Source: Pycnopodia helianthoides
Taxonomy: Eukaryota; Echinodermata; Asteroidea; Forcipulatida; Asteriidae
Length of the DNA: 64,000 nt
NCBI GenBank assembly: GCA_032158295.1
Contig: CM063254.1
Coordinates: 4,742,326 to 4,806,325, forward strand
Direction: 5' to 3'
This document shows, piece by piece, positions 29,201-44,200 of the stretch. The position numbers were made by a program, and so were the translations under genes. Every line of letters begins with the position of its first letter. Positions within the stretch are counted from its first letter, which is position 1. The notes under the pieces are model-generated. The model was not told the origin of the DNA and did no database searches. It saw nothing but the letters and a program-made list of their open reading frames with translations.

Positions 29201-32200
29201 TGATGAAGATCCTCCTGGCTTCATCAACGTCTTCTAGACTGATTCCAGAGGTGACCATGGGATGCTGGGAGTCCTCGCTCTGTGGGTTGGCCATGATCGC
29301 TACATCCGTCTTGCCACAGTGTCGACCAAAATTGCGGAAAACAACATCTACAAATGAAGAAAAAAAGTACAGAAAGTTATAGGGAAAGTACACTATTTTT
29401 TTCTAAAAAGTCAATAAATTTCCACACTCTAGCTTTCAACAAACAAATTACACACACACACACAAAATTCGGAAAACAATTCATCTACAAATGGAAAAAA
29501 AAATACAAAATGTTAAAAGGAAAGTACATTATTGTTTTTCTAAAAAGTCAATAAATTTCCACCCTCTAGCTTTCAACAAACAAATTACACCATAAAAACA
29601 AATTCAATAGATGTTAAATTTGCACCAGGGATAAAGAATATTATTTGGTTTTACCATTTCACCGATGTGTGTATATAGCACAGCACTGTATACTGTTACT
29701 TCCCCAAGTTTTGTGAAAAAAATCCACAGACTTATTCATTGGTCACGTTTTAGAGAAAACAGCAAAACACATTGTCAGTAACTTTTTGCACATCCTGATC
29801 TGATTTATTTTTATTGTGGCAATCGAAATAAGCAATGCTGATTTCCATTAATTAAACAGTATTTCAGATATATTTCTCTACAGGATTCCCTACTAATCAT
29901 TCCTCAGTCTCGCTACCATGGGCATGAACTCTGCAGCTGTTTTTTAGTATCATTTTGCATTTGGAGACTATTGGTTTGCTAGCCGAAAAAAGTTAGACTT
30001 AAAATTTTCCACCTGCTATTAAAAACTTACTCTTCAATTCCGTGATTCCATTGATTGCAGGGTAGGTGTCTCCTCTCTGGAAAGCAAAGAGCGGGGCGAG
30101 GTTTGGACCAGAGCCAAAGGTAGCCCAAGTAACACCAACATGTCCCTTGCCTGGGGAGCGGAACCCCCTCCATTGCCAGCTCTGCCATGCATTCTCTGGC
30201 TCTACCTGCAAGGGGGAATGGTGGTGGTGGTGAGGAGGTGAATATCATGTTAGCAGAACTAATGACAGAATTACATAGTTCCAAAGCCAATTTCATAAAC
30301 CAGCTAAGCATACAAATTTGTCTAAGCAAAGACTAATTTTTTTTGGGCTCAATTTTATAAAGCAAGTACAAAAAACATGCTTAGCCCCAGCAAAACTACC
30401 AGCCAAATTATCATGTAATATATTTTGGTATTGACTGGTTCCCTGCTAATTTTTGCTTAATAAAAAAAAAATTACTTAGCACAATTTGTCTGCTTAACAG
30501 CTTAATGAAATCAGGCCCTGGTTACCACATATCAAATACATGTAGTGTTTGTGACTGGTTCCCTGCTGAACATTGCTTAGCAGGCTGCTTTCTACAACTG
30601 AGCTTGATGTAAAGGACACTTAGAGACAGCAGCGTGGTAGCAGACAACTAGGTAGAATTTCTATTATTTTCCATTATTTACAGGTGCTCATAATGTATAC
30701 ATTTTTCTACCCAGTAACTTTGCTGACACCAGCCCCCACCCCCCACCCCCTCCTCTCATGACTTTAAATCTCTGGGACTTACATCATCTGCCACACAATC
30801 AAATGCCTCACTGACGCCGACCAGGAGAGACTCCTCCAAGCGAACAAACTTGTCCGATGTCTTGTGAGAGAGGGCATTGGGTCCATAGACCATCGGCAAT
30901 ATGGCAACCTTGTTGTCAACAAAGGTCATTCCAGTCAGTAGGATGCTGGACTCCACCTGGATTGGAAGGAAAAATAGAAAAGTCAAAAAAAAAGAGTACC
31001 TCAGTGTAGGCAGCTCACTATAGACCAAGGGTGGGAACAAATTCTAAGAAAGAGCCACAGAGCATGACCTGCTGCAGGAAGTGCATACAGCACAAATTAA
31101 ACCCTATTACTGTTGGTGCACTCCCCTGCCCAACTGAGCAGCAAACCCGCCTAACAAAATACAACAGGAGACGTTGGAGCTAGAGTCCACAGCACATCAG
31201 CCATTGGGTTTTCTTGTGGTTTAATCTTCTTGAGTGTAAACATACAAGCTCAGCTGACTGTGAACTGTCCCCCGGAAACAATCCACGAGTAAATTTGGAA
31301 AGTATAACAATTAGTAGCAGGATGAAAACCGACCCCAGGAAAAAACTGTCTCGGAAGTTACCCGGGAATAGTTTTGATAAGGTGCCTATAAGCAGTGGCA
31401 CCTACAGGTATTTTTCAAACTACGGTAGAGGCGTCACAGCCTTTGATCAGTTCCATTACCTGTTGATAGATGCCAAAATCCCAGCATTTGTAAATTAAGA
31501 AGTTGGCGACCTTGGAGCATTCGTCTTGACTAGTGAGATGCATGTGGATACCATGAAGAGCCGAGTGTCCGACATTACCGTGCCAATCCGTCGGCGCGGG
31601 TTGGGATGCCTCAAGACACGTCTCTCCCTTGATCTTGAACGCCACTCTCTCCGAGCCGGCCACGGTGTTGTTGACGAGGACCACCTTGCCCGCTGACTCC
31701 ACCTCGATGCCCGCATTCCACATTAAGTTCTCTCCTTCCGCACGGTCTTGGTAGGTGCCGGGAAGATACCAGAGTAACAGGTTGTGGACGAGTTGATTGT
31801 ACTCTCCCTGGACGATCACTCCTGAAAGTGTTAAAATATTAACATGGACAGGGCATGTCGTATGATGACAAAGTAGTTACTGATGATGGCTTTATATTTT
31901 GATCCTGCAGGTCTTTTTTTCAAAATTTGCTTTGAAAAAAAAAAAAAAACCTGCTGAAAATGGTTTATAAATTTATTGCAGTCCTGCAGTTGTTGAGAAG
32001 CTAACTCTTTTTTATGAGATCACGATTAACTAGAGTTGGCAAAAAAATTGGGCTGTGATGTTGCAATAGAAAGGTCTATTAAATTGGGCCCTGTTGACAT
32101 CCTACTGAAAACTTCATGGTTTTCATTCCATATTTGTTCAAATCATACCAGGTCCAACGGTGTGATGCACCACGTTATCTTGGATAAGGAGGCCCTCTGT

Positions 32201-35200
32201 ATATCCGTAGACCCCAATGGCGGGACTGAAGCCGTTGTGGAAGCTGCAACCTTTCACGTAGGATGGGTTGAGGTCAGTGACCTCTCCTACATCCAAGTAT
32301 CGCCAGCGAGTAGCGTGGTCGTACGCGGCTGTGTAACCCTCCTGGCCGGTGTGGAAGAACTGCACATTGGAGACGCGGGCGTATCCTGGAGCAGAAAAAT
32401 CATTCATACCACTATCTGGGATGAGTATCCAAAAAAGTTTTTCCTGATGAATATTTCAAAAGCAGTTGGTAAATGTTTTAGGTAGGTTCTGATGACATTC
32501 CCTTTAAACTCACTTAATAAACAAAATTTAAAAACCAGCATTGCTTCCCAAATTGTTAACTCTTCAGTGACCACTGGCAAGAGTTTTGCTTAATATAACA
32601 GAAAACAGCCTCTGCATATGAAGAAAACAACAAGATTTGCAAGATTGAAAGCACATGTTCAAAATAGCTTTGTTCCAAATACTTGAAAAAATGTTCTCAT
32701 TATTTACCTTTATACTCCGTCCCATCAGCGATCATCATGCCGAACCCAAAGGACCCGCGCACCGAAGGATTCATCAAAGAGTCTGTCGTAGTCATTTCCT
32801 TCAATCTTGATGTTACGGGTCAGGAGGCCGACCTCTGCTGCCAAGACGTAATCAGCCGTGACCAAGGCTAGTATAGATTGGGGAGGAAAGATGTCAATGG
32901 AACAAATGTTCCCGCTTCAAAATCCAGTCACAGACAACATTAGTAGGAATGCCTCATTAACCCTAAATCCATAGATTGCATTACTGTGATCCGTTCTCAC
33001 TCTTAAAGGAACATTACAGAATTGGTTGTTGCTAACAAAACAGTTGCTGGCAGTGTAAGCACTTTATGTAATCCACCATATACATAAACTGACAAACCTG
33101 TAGAAGTTTGAGATCGATCGGCCATGAAGAAAATAGTGAAAAACCGATTACACATTTGCATGAAATCATATAGATTCAACAAATGAATAAAACGCTCACT
33201 GAGCGATAAACTCAAATCGGAAAATTAGTTTATTATTTCTCATCAAATATGGCATTTCAGACAGAAATATTTCAGGGAATGTTTTCTACTATCATCATCA
33301 TTAGACCGTGTAAGTTTTAGTAAATCTGTGATCAAAAGTATATTTTACAAGTTTTTTTCTTACCAATTCTGTAATGTTCCTTTAAAGGTATTGTACACTT
33401 TTGGTAACAGCTCACTGAATCAGTGTCCACATTTTGTGTGATTAAACATATGCATGAACAAACAAACCTGTGAAAGTTTGAGCTCAATTGGTCATCGAGG
33501 TCACGAGAAAATAGTGAAAAGAGATCTTATGTGTTTTCTGTTTTTTCAAATTATCGCGCGCGATAATTACTATTGTTTTACTCGTTTCTCAGAAACGATA
33601 GCATTTTAGGCAGAAATATTTGAAGGAACCCTTTCTACTATTACTTACTTTAAATCATGTAAGTTATGTGTGAATCTGTGAACATTGTGTTTTTCGATCT
33701 TACCAATAGTGTACAGGGCCTTTAAACAAAATATAACACTGCGAAACACAACATTCAAACTGTTGGTTATGATGGTATGCCTGCATGTAATCCCATGTAA
33801 ATCATATTTATTCAGTTAATTGGTCAAGTCCTCAGGTACCACAGATTGGACACAAAACATGAAGTTGGATTCGTGTGGGTTTGGGGCGTTTAGGTTTAAC
33901 TTTGGGTTGAACAAAGAAAAATTGACTCAAGCGGGATTTGAACCCGCTGCCTTTGTCCTTTTTACGAAATTTCAGATAAATCGCCATTAGTACCAACTTT
34001 GTAACACATAAGATTTTAGACAAAAATCAACAAAGTATTTTTCTGATAATAACCAATCCATTTTATAAACAGCTTTTCTGATTCTGCCAATAGTTTGGCA
34101 ACACAAATTTTGTATGGCAACAAATATTTTCTGTTCTCATAACTCTGTTTACTTACTTTACTTTTTTATTCGAAGTACTTTTTCTTTACATGTCTCAGTG
34201 CATAAGTATATAAAGTGATAAAGTGCATCATGAACTAAGTAAAGGTTTTTTATTCTAATTATGTATGCATGTTGAAATGTTTCTGAAAGAACACTGAACA
34301 CTTTTTAAATGGTTTGGAGCGCATAAATACAAAAATACTCAGACTAAAAAGTAATTTTCTAGTACTTATAGTAAGGACGCATGATTTAAAGCACATTACC
34401 TATATGTTTGAAGGCAAATGTTCCATTTATCCGAAAAGAAGCAGAGTCTTTAACCTCTACAATGGTGAATGTCTCCGTCTGCCAGGCTTCGTAGGACGTG
34501 GTTGCCACCACGATCTCATCACCAACGACCCAGTCGGTCTCGGCCGCTACGTTCAGAGCGTCCTCTCCTGGGAGGACAGTGGCCGACAGCTGGGTCCAGT
34601 AAACAGAGCGGCTCTTGCCATGAAGATCCAGACCGCCGAAGACACCTAATAAGAAATAACAAACAACAAAAAAAAGAAAGGGTTTAAGAATTATCTTCAA
34701 AATAAAAAATTTGATTTAAGAGCCTTTGAAGTGCCATCTCTTTCTCTGAAACATTTAATTCATCATCATTGGACTGAAGACTAGGCGGCAACAAGTTTCC
34801 TCAATGTAGTGCACTCCTCCGAGATTCCACAAAAGCCTTAGGGTTCCCAAAACCCCCAAACCATTTAATTTGTTGCGACACACTAGCTTATATAGACCTT
34901 TCCATTGCAACGTCACAGCCTGAAATTTTGCCAACCAAGGTTGGAAAACTATGGAAAGCCATAAATGCAAAGCACAAACAGATTGCCACAGTTTGTAACA
35001 ATATTACTCAAATATTAAAATAAAGTGTCAAATTTGTTGGAAACAAAGCAACCATTTATGGGATGTATTTTTTGCTATTAAAAATTTTAGACTATACATG
35101 ACAGTCTTGGAACTCCAACCCACCAAGAGCTTTGGAGCCGAGGTTTGGCCCGTTAGGCAGCGGCTGCTCTGGTGTGAAATGATTCCCATTCAGCAAGATC

Positions 35201-38200
35201 TTGATGTCGTGCTCGAAGGGATTAGACTCGCTGAATCCGATGATGAGGCGTCCACCTTGGATCAGGATGTAGGTGGCTTCAAGCTGATTATCCCGGGTGT
35301 CTTCAATCTCCAGGGTGCCGTAGATGAAGAGTTTGTTCATGGCAGGGAGTTGTACATCAGCTAACATCCAAACAGCTACACAGAGGTTGAGTAAAGCGTA
35401 AGACAATGAACACAGTACACAAAAAGAAATATATTCTGAAATGTTTTAGATTTGTTCAGAACGTAAATGCCATTTGTCAGACAAACTTGTGTCTTGTGTC
35501 CCAGAGAGAAATTGTATATTTAAAGGAAAGTTACAGAATTGGTAAGAAAAAACTTGTAAAATATACTTCTTGATCACAGATTTACATAAAACTTACACGG
35601 TCTAATGATGATAATAGTAGAAAACATCCCTTTAAATATTTCTGTCTGAAATGCCATATTTGATGAGAAATGAATAAACTAATTTTCCGATTGGAGTTTA
35701 TCGCTCAGTGAGCGTTTTATTCACTTGTTGAATCTATATGATTTCATGCAAATGTGTAATCGGTTTTTCACTTTTTTCTCGTGACCCAGATGGCCGATCG
35801 ATCTCAAACTTCTACAGGTTTGTTAGTTTATGTGTATGGTGGATTACATAAAGTGCTTACACTGCCAGCAACTGTTTTGTTAGCAAAAACCAATTCTGTA
35901 ATGTTCCTTTAAATGTATGTTGTTTTTGGGGGGTTTTCTTTGGGTTTTACCCTTACACCGATGTGTAAAGAACTGTATACTAATTACTATCCCAAGAACT
36001 GTGAAAAAACTCCTCACATAAATCACTCAATGGATTCGAACCTACGACCTTTGCATTGCTAGAGCACATGTCTTACCACTAGACCACCGAGCTAGCCCGA
36101 TGGCTAGGGTTGGTTTCGATCCTTCGCAGCGGGTACTGCAACGATTTAACAGATGTTGATTTTCACATTGGGGATAAAGAATTTAATTTGGTTTTACCCT
36201 TACACCGATCTCTAAGGATTCGAACTACCTCTAGCCATCAGGCTAGCTCGGTGGTCAGGTGGCAAGACATCTGCTCTAGCAATGCAAAGGTCATGGATTC
36301 GAATCCCACCTGAGTGATTTGCCTGTGAGTTTTTCTATCCACAGAGCTCAGGGATCCGGTGCTTAATACACATCGGTGTAAGGGTAAAACCATGTTAAAT
36401 TCTTTATCCCCGATGCAAAATTTGTACATCTGTTAGATTGGTTTTTGTCAACGTAATGCTGATTTTATTGGCAAAATCATCAAGAAAGATACAATATAAG
36501 TCATACATAAAAGTTTCAGCTGAATACAGTGAGTGTCTATACTTGTTGAGAAACAGCAAAAAACTATCACAATATTTCAACAAGAACATAGAATCCATCG
36601 AGGTTTAGCGAGGTGACAGCGGGTACCAACCGCATCTCTGGCTGCAGCATTTGCAAACGGACACCAACTCTCAGAAATCTGGGAAACGATTCATGCATGA
36701 ATCGTTTCTCAGATTCAAATGTTTTTATGGATTTCTAATCAACGGGGGCATTTCAGACGAAGTCATTTCACAGGATGCTTACTACCAACAATACCATCTT
36801 TATAACAAGTCAGCTTTTGGATAGAAATTTCACAACTTTTCTCAGGGTCATTACAAAGTATGACCCTACCTGTAAGTGAAAAATATAATACAATGTTTCA
36901 CATGATACTTCTAAATCAAAGTTTGACCTTGTCAGCCTTTGTGCTCTTTGAAAACATAAGTCTGACTAAAAAAAACAATAACCAATGAATACATCTCACT
37001 TGGTAAAATCTCAACATCTTCCCCGTCTACAGGTATGGTTGAATCATCCCACGATTCCTGATCGGACCACCTGCGGAAATCTTCCGGCCGGCCCTCTGGT
37101 GGTGGCTTAGGGACAGGTTTGATGCAGTCCTGATAGAAGCAGCTGTAGACGTTTAGACGGACATCACGGTTTAAAGAACTGGCCTCACCTTTACCAGAAA
37201 CTGTAGGAAAACAAACATCATGTCAGTGAAGTAAAATCTTAACCACTTTGGTTCAGTGTTCCTAACAAATTTTGGTGCCTCTGCCTGGCATTATTTTCCA
37301 GAACTTTTTGAAAATATTGTCGTCACAATGAAACCCTGACTTAAAAAGGAAAGACAACAAAGGTTTTCATTATTAACGGCGGGATCTTTTGTTCTCTTGT
37401 TAGGAAATACAATTAGGCATATTCACTGTGAATTGCAAAACCTGCCATGGTATGCTGGAATCTTGGAACGCTTCGACTTGCCTCCCATTGAGCCAAATAC
37501 AATGATACAATGACAAACAATGGAGGCAGCCTGTCCATTCTTGTATGCCACATTTGTATTTAACAAAAGGACAAAGGTATGAAATCGGGGATTACACAAC
37601 AACCCCCAGAAAAAGGGAGAACGCAAGCACAAATTCCAGTAACTTCATGGATTGGTACGTGCATACCTGTGCACGCTCCACAATGGAATGTCCAGAGGGA
37701 TATACACATCAGCTGTCTGACTGACTGTAAAATATTCAGGGCACTTGTTCCGGACAACATAAAATGTCCACTGTAAGCCAGGTTTAGAAAAAAATTGGGT
37801 GGATATAGACATCAACTGTCATTAAGTGATTAAAATTACATTAATTGTCAACAAGTTATAATGGGCTAGTTTCAAGTCCATGACACAAAGTCATAAGTCA
37901 ATTTAACCAAATACCATGTCTCCAAATAATGGGATCTAAATCTAACCTAAGTCAAAGTGTTAGTCTGAACATTCTGGAGGCTTTTTTTATTATTAAGTAG
38001 CTGAAAGAAAACTTACCTATATATGTCAGCGTCTGGGTTTCATTCTCAAAATGTAAGTCCCCATTAAGGTTGGAATCATATGTTAACATCTGCTCCGAGC
38101 TGTTCTTCATCTCCCCATTCATTGCAAACCGGTCAGGGGTCTGGCTGAAGTTATGATTCATCAACAGAAAGTCGCCTTCTCTGAAGCCGTAGAAACGTGC

Positions 38201-41200
38201 ATTGTACGAGATGTTAGTGACGTGGTCGACATCCTCAAAAATGAAGTTGTAGTTGTCCGAATCTATGAGGGTCACCATCCACCCCTTGGTGTGCGTCAGG
38301 CGCATGTCTCGATACGGTACCCGGCTGGTCCCGTGGGCATTCGTAAAGAGGGTGGCTTTGTACAGCAGAGAGATTGGAGAAGGATTGTTGAAGGCCAGGC
38401 GGTGAAGTCGGACAGTGCCATCACAGGAAGAGCCCGGTACGACTCCGACGCTGTAGCTTGCACTTTGAGAGCAGTGGTCCGGAGGAAGGTTAGGGTTGGT
38501 GGGGAGAACGATTTGGTTGGCTGTACCCGTTAGGGTCCCGTCGAGGTCCTCTAGCCAGCATTCGTGTTCCCACTGGAAGGCTGCTTTATTTGGGGAGTTC
38601 AGAAACTCCAGGTTCTGAAGATGAACTGCAAAGCCACCTTGGTCGCGTCGGCATTTGGAGCAGTACCCGATCCCGGCGCAGCGATCCTGGTCAAAGTTGA
38701 TGAGTTTAGCTCCATCGACGGTGAGTCCATCAGTCTGAGGGCCCTTAATACCCTCTATAGTGCACTCCGAATCTTTCTCATTCTCTGATATTTGGCTGTA
38801 GGCGATCACGACCAGATTCTTAACCAAGGCACCCTGAGCACCCCACGGGACACTCACCCTTTGATACTCCACTCCTGCTTTGTCTGCGTCCGAAATCACA
38901 AAGTCGTGAAACTGAACAGCTCCAACATTCACAGCTTCTGCTCCGCGTTCAGTCTCCCAAGCAAAGAGTGAGTGAAACTCGGCTGGTTCGTCCTCGCGTG
39001 ATCCGCAGGCTCCGCCCACCTTTGGATGGTAGGTTGGAAACACCCAAAGACCATACCATCCCATGGAATGAGCGGTGTTGTTGTGGAATTCTCCGAGGGG
39101 GACCCTGCGAGGGCAGATTGTCGTCGTTGCTGACGGGCCTTCAGGATGACTGGGCATGTTGTACCAGAAACCGAAATGCGATCCGCCGGCTGCCGCGTTG
39201 TGGCGGACAATGTTATCAGGATTAGTGACCCAATAAGTGGCCGGAGTGATGTCCACATTTAACAGACTGCTGCTTGGACGGACAAACACGCCGAGATTAT
39301 ACTGGATGATGTTGCCGGTCTCAATACCATCTTCCAAGAAGTAGGCATGACCCATGATATTGAAGGCGACATTGTGCTCCGCAAGGAGATTGTGGGTTCC
39401 ATGCATCGTAAGGGCGCGGTTAAACGTGTTATGGATGCCACAACCACGGACATAGGACCCCGACATGTCGCCGCATAGATGGAAATGGATTGGGTAGCGG
39501 CCAAGCCGGAAGGCTTGACCTGCGTGCGTGACCTCAACATACTCAATACGACCTTTTACCAGCTGCTGTCCCTTGTACTTTGGAAAGAGCATTATCTGGG
39601 AGCCAAATTGATCACTGCCTGTTTCTTCACCAAACTTCCCAAGGAAGCATGTCTGGCTCGCAAATTGATCTAGAAAAATAAAATGAACAACATCTTATGA
39701 GTTACCCTGTAAGTCTTTTCCAACTAAAAAAAACAAACATGTTTAGCGTCCCCGCCCCCTTCCTTTTTTAGAGGCCGCCTCCAGTGAACTTGACCACTCG
39801 GCCATGACATGCCACATCAATCAAAAAAATGCAAGACTCAAGCTGTTGATAATGGTTAATCACTGTTGGATACGATGTATGCTACAAAAAGGTTAAGAGG
39901 TTTCCAGGTGGTAAAGTGTTCAAGACCAACACTCTTCCTCTTTCTTCACCTGTGTCAAACTCTTCTGGACAAGCTTCATACTCTTCAATCCATTCTTCCT
40001 GAACTGAACCGCGGACTTTGACATTGCGCGTTAGAAGGCCAACCTCGGCACGCATGTCAAGTGTTACGCCCTCTACGGTCTGGGTGATGCCAACGTGCTC
40101 GTACTTGAGAGGCGGAGAAAAAGTCAGCACACTTCCATCCGGGGAAATTTCTGATGACGGGAAAAAAACAACGGTTTATTTCCAAAAATCAAACATAAAT
40201 ATTTAGGTAGCGGTAAACGAGCACCGAATACAGCCCAGTTGAAGTTATGGGCAGGAAAAATTAACTGCATATTCTGGAGAGAATTGAACCAGAGACCTGC
40301 AGCATTCTTGAGCACACATCTCAAACTCCACAATATTGAGCTGGACAGAGATGAGATTTGACAAATGTGTCAATTTCTTTAAAATTAGCTTACATGCCTA
40401 GATTTTCCCTTTTTCTAGACCTGAACCTCCCAGATGTTACAATACAATAGACCTAATGACGTCATCCAGCAGCCATCTTAGAGGAAAACCGATGATGAAA
40501 CAATGTGCGGACTGACTGGGAAAACGTACATCTTTGGACGCAACGGCACAAAGGATTGGCCAATGAGCAATTTTCTTGTGACCTCTAGGAGAGAGCAGCC
40601 AACTCAATTGATGTAATATACATAAGGTCTTTTGAGGAGGTTTACAGATTCAGTGTGCATCACCGGAAGGACAAAAGGTTTGAACACAATGTGGACCATT
40701 TCTTTCTCTTCTTGGTAACTTCTTTACTTCTTCCCAGAAAAATTGAAGGATCAAGGAGATTTTGAGGAAATCCTGATATCAGGAAAAAAACTTGCGAAAT
40801 CACACGCCTGGCTGGATTGCTCAAGTAGTCTTAAGCAAGACAAACTTTTATCAGTGAGTTCCCAGTATAAAGTAGATTTTTTGTTATCATCAAACATTTT
40901 AAAATGAGGTAGCTGCTACATTTTTACATTTTTTCTTATTCCAACCAATACAAATGACAAGGAATCACTACACTTGACCTACCAGTAATTGTTAACTCTT
41001 CGTTTTCGTTCTGGCTGTGTCGATGACCCGTGGTTGCTATAACAACCTGATCACCCACCTTCCAGGTCACGGCATGCTCTAGGGTCATCTGAGTTGCACC
41101 TTCATTGGCTGTCTGAGCCAAACGCGTCCAAGTCATTGGAATGGGCATTCCTGAAAGACAATACCATGCACAAATTACAAACTTCACAAATTTAACAAAA

Positions 41201-44200
41201 TCTACTCTTTGAGTGTCTATTACCCAAGTTAACATTGTACAGTGGAGAAAAAAAATATATACAAAGTTTTACACATTTTGTCTTTATACATGGAGTTCCA
41301 TCTCCTGAAGTCATTTTTTTTATTTTGAAAACTGGTTTGTTTAAAATGATAGCCCCACGTGAGATTTAAATAATCAGAGATTAGTACCTACAAAACTACC
41401 ACTTTTTCAAGTTTGAGATTCATCTACATGTAAATCTGCAACAGCTTTCCTAAAATGACCTCCTGCTCAAAACCTTTCCCCCAGAAATGCAAAAAAAGTA
41501 ATGGTTCCATAGGTGCCATACATCAAAAGGGCCTCCAAATTATGTATTTGTCCCCGCTGCCCCCCCCCTTCAGATAAAATTGCCACCCCTCTTTCTCCAA
41601 AAATGAGATCGAGAAAATTATAAAACAATGGTTTCATAAATGAAAAGCCCCCCCCAAAAAAAAAATTTTTTTTTTATAAATAAATAAAAAATAAATAAAT
41701 AAATAAATAAATAAAAAATTGTAATAAAAAATTAAACACAAAAATATATATACATAATTTTTAAAATGTGGTCTTTGTCCCTACTTCCCCTTACCCCCCA
41801 GATGAAACTATCTGGTTACACCACTATATGAAGAGGGGTTAAAACTACAAAACAAATACAGAATCTCTGTGTGGAGGAATTCCCTACTTACCGTGGAGGT
41901 CCAGAGTGCCGTTCCTGACAGCCAGGGTCTTAGCTCCAAACAGCGGCAGTTCCAGAGAGCGGACGTGGCCGTGCATCATGATGGTGGCCTGATGCTGGAA
42001 GGGTTCCTCCTCCGTACCGACCTGGAGGACACCTCCATCGACGATGAGGATGTTCTCAGCGTGGAGTTCAATGTCTGCCTCATCAAACAATAATGTTCCA
42101 CCTGATGATGGGGGAAAAAGAACAAATACATTGTTGATTCGGTGTTATAACTGGTTTAGCATTACTCAAAGTATCTCTTACATTGAGTTGATTTGGTGAT
42201 AAATACCAAAATTTCACATGCCTTTGATCGGAATGAATGTATGCTTTACAAAACAATGCATGATCTGATTTCTATACGGCGCAATATGAATTATCGACTT
42301 AAAGGAAAAATACATGGTTGACAACGAATGGCAAAACAAACAAACGATTGTTAGTGTGACAGCTTACTATTTAGAAGTTTGTTTAATACCTTGAATTAGC
42401 AGCATCTTAAGAATCGGAGTGGAGACATTCAACAGCACTGTCTGCCCGGCTGGGATGGTGACAAAGTCACCCTCTATGGGTGGGTCCTCATTACCCCAGG
42501 TGTACCTGGAGGACCACACATCGATGTAGTAGAAGTCTGCATTCTCCTAGAAGTCAAAAACAATTCATAAACTGAGTCAGTGAAGAAAAAACAATCCGTG
42601 CAACTTGACAGCCCTTTACAGGCATAAATATATAACGTTAGCAACATCGAAAATATAAATGTTCATAAAGATGGTCATGGTGAAAACATTCCCTTACTTT
42701 TGCCTTTAATACTACATTTTTTTGAGAAATTGGTAAAACAGTTAGTTTTGATCTTATGAGTCTGAAATCTGATGTTTGAAAACAGTGAAAAGGTTGTTCA
42801 CTATTCCCTCATAACTCCAATGACTGATTGAGCTTAAACTTTCACCAGTTTGTTATTTCATGTTCGGGTCACACAAAGTGCGAATACTCTGGTTCTCGAC
42901 AATTACCAAGGCTGACTGCACGATATGAATTGGGTATTTTTTGGACACCCAGTTTGGCATCCTGTAGTACCCCGTTTTCTAATTTATCAGAAATGTTAGA
43001 CTCCTAATTTCCAGATCCTGGCTAATACTTTTAGCATTATGCAGCCAATCCCACTAGACCATGCTTAAAGGGAACGTATACCTTTGGTTTTTGGAATCGT
43101 CCGATTGTTTTAAGCCTGTATAAATGTAGATAATATACAATGAAACTAACCTGTGAAAATACCATTTCAAAAGGTGGTAGCGTTTTTGAGATATCGCAGT
43201 TATGTCCACGCACGAAGAATCCGCAATTGGAATACACAATCTCAGAAACGTTTCCGACAGAAATGCTTATCAGATTCAATTTTTTTTCTGATAATAAAAA
43301 CTGATATTTTTTTCCATAACCACATTAATCCGAAGTGAAATGATTCTCAAAATGCTTTTATACTATCGAAAGCTGCTGTACTTCTAACCAAGTAAGTTTT
43401 TTTATTGCCATTTATTTTAAGAGTGATTACCAAACGTATACCTTCCCTTCAATCTAAATTGGCACTCACCTGTGTAGCTATACCATTAGAGCCTACTTCC
43501 ACTCTGACCTTAGTCATCTCTGAGGGTCTGTGGGCCGCCGTCATGCAGGTAATCTCAGTCTCTGACTCCTCCAAAATGGAGCACACAGCTCCTCCAATTG
43601 TGACCAGATTACCCACAGCCCTATGAAACAATTCACAAAAAAAAACACCACTAAATTGACCCTCTGAAAATAATTGATTTAATCTTAACATTTTGACTAA
43701 TGCGCCAATGCTATGATCAAGAGATTGTGCGCTGCAATAATGCTCAAAATTACCTGGATCTCAGACAAGCGTGTCAAATTTTATTAACATAGACGCGCGT
43801 ACATGTCCAAGTTTTATGTTTGCTCGTATGTACTGACTAAACTACTTGCGAAGCTCGCCGCGTCAATGATGCAGTGACCCCGTATAGGTGGTGGAACGTT
43901 TGTTTGACAGCTGCAGTTTTGAGCAAAAGTGACGCCATTAGGTCGGAGTGCTATCTAAATATTAACAAACATACAAATTTAGAATTGAAAAAAATTACAT
44001 AAGGGCCAAGAACACAAAGCTCTGTAGTGTCTTCAGTTTTCGATGGCAATATGATATTTTTCTACAAAGAAGAAATCAGCTTATCAGCAGAAAATTCGCA
44101 ACCCTGTATTAATTTTGTTCACTTTAAAAAGTGTTGAATCTTACTGAAAGCCTGATCCGGTGATGGTCAGCGTGGTCCCTCCGGCCGTACCGCCGCGGCG

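Noticed and set aside
32036..32485. 149-residue plus-strand frame
   Set aside because: Antisense shadow of exon 29, which has strong family similarity on the minus strand.
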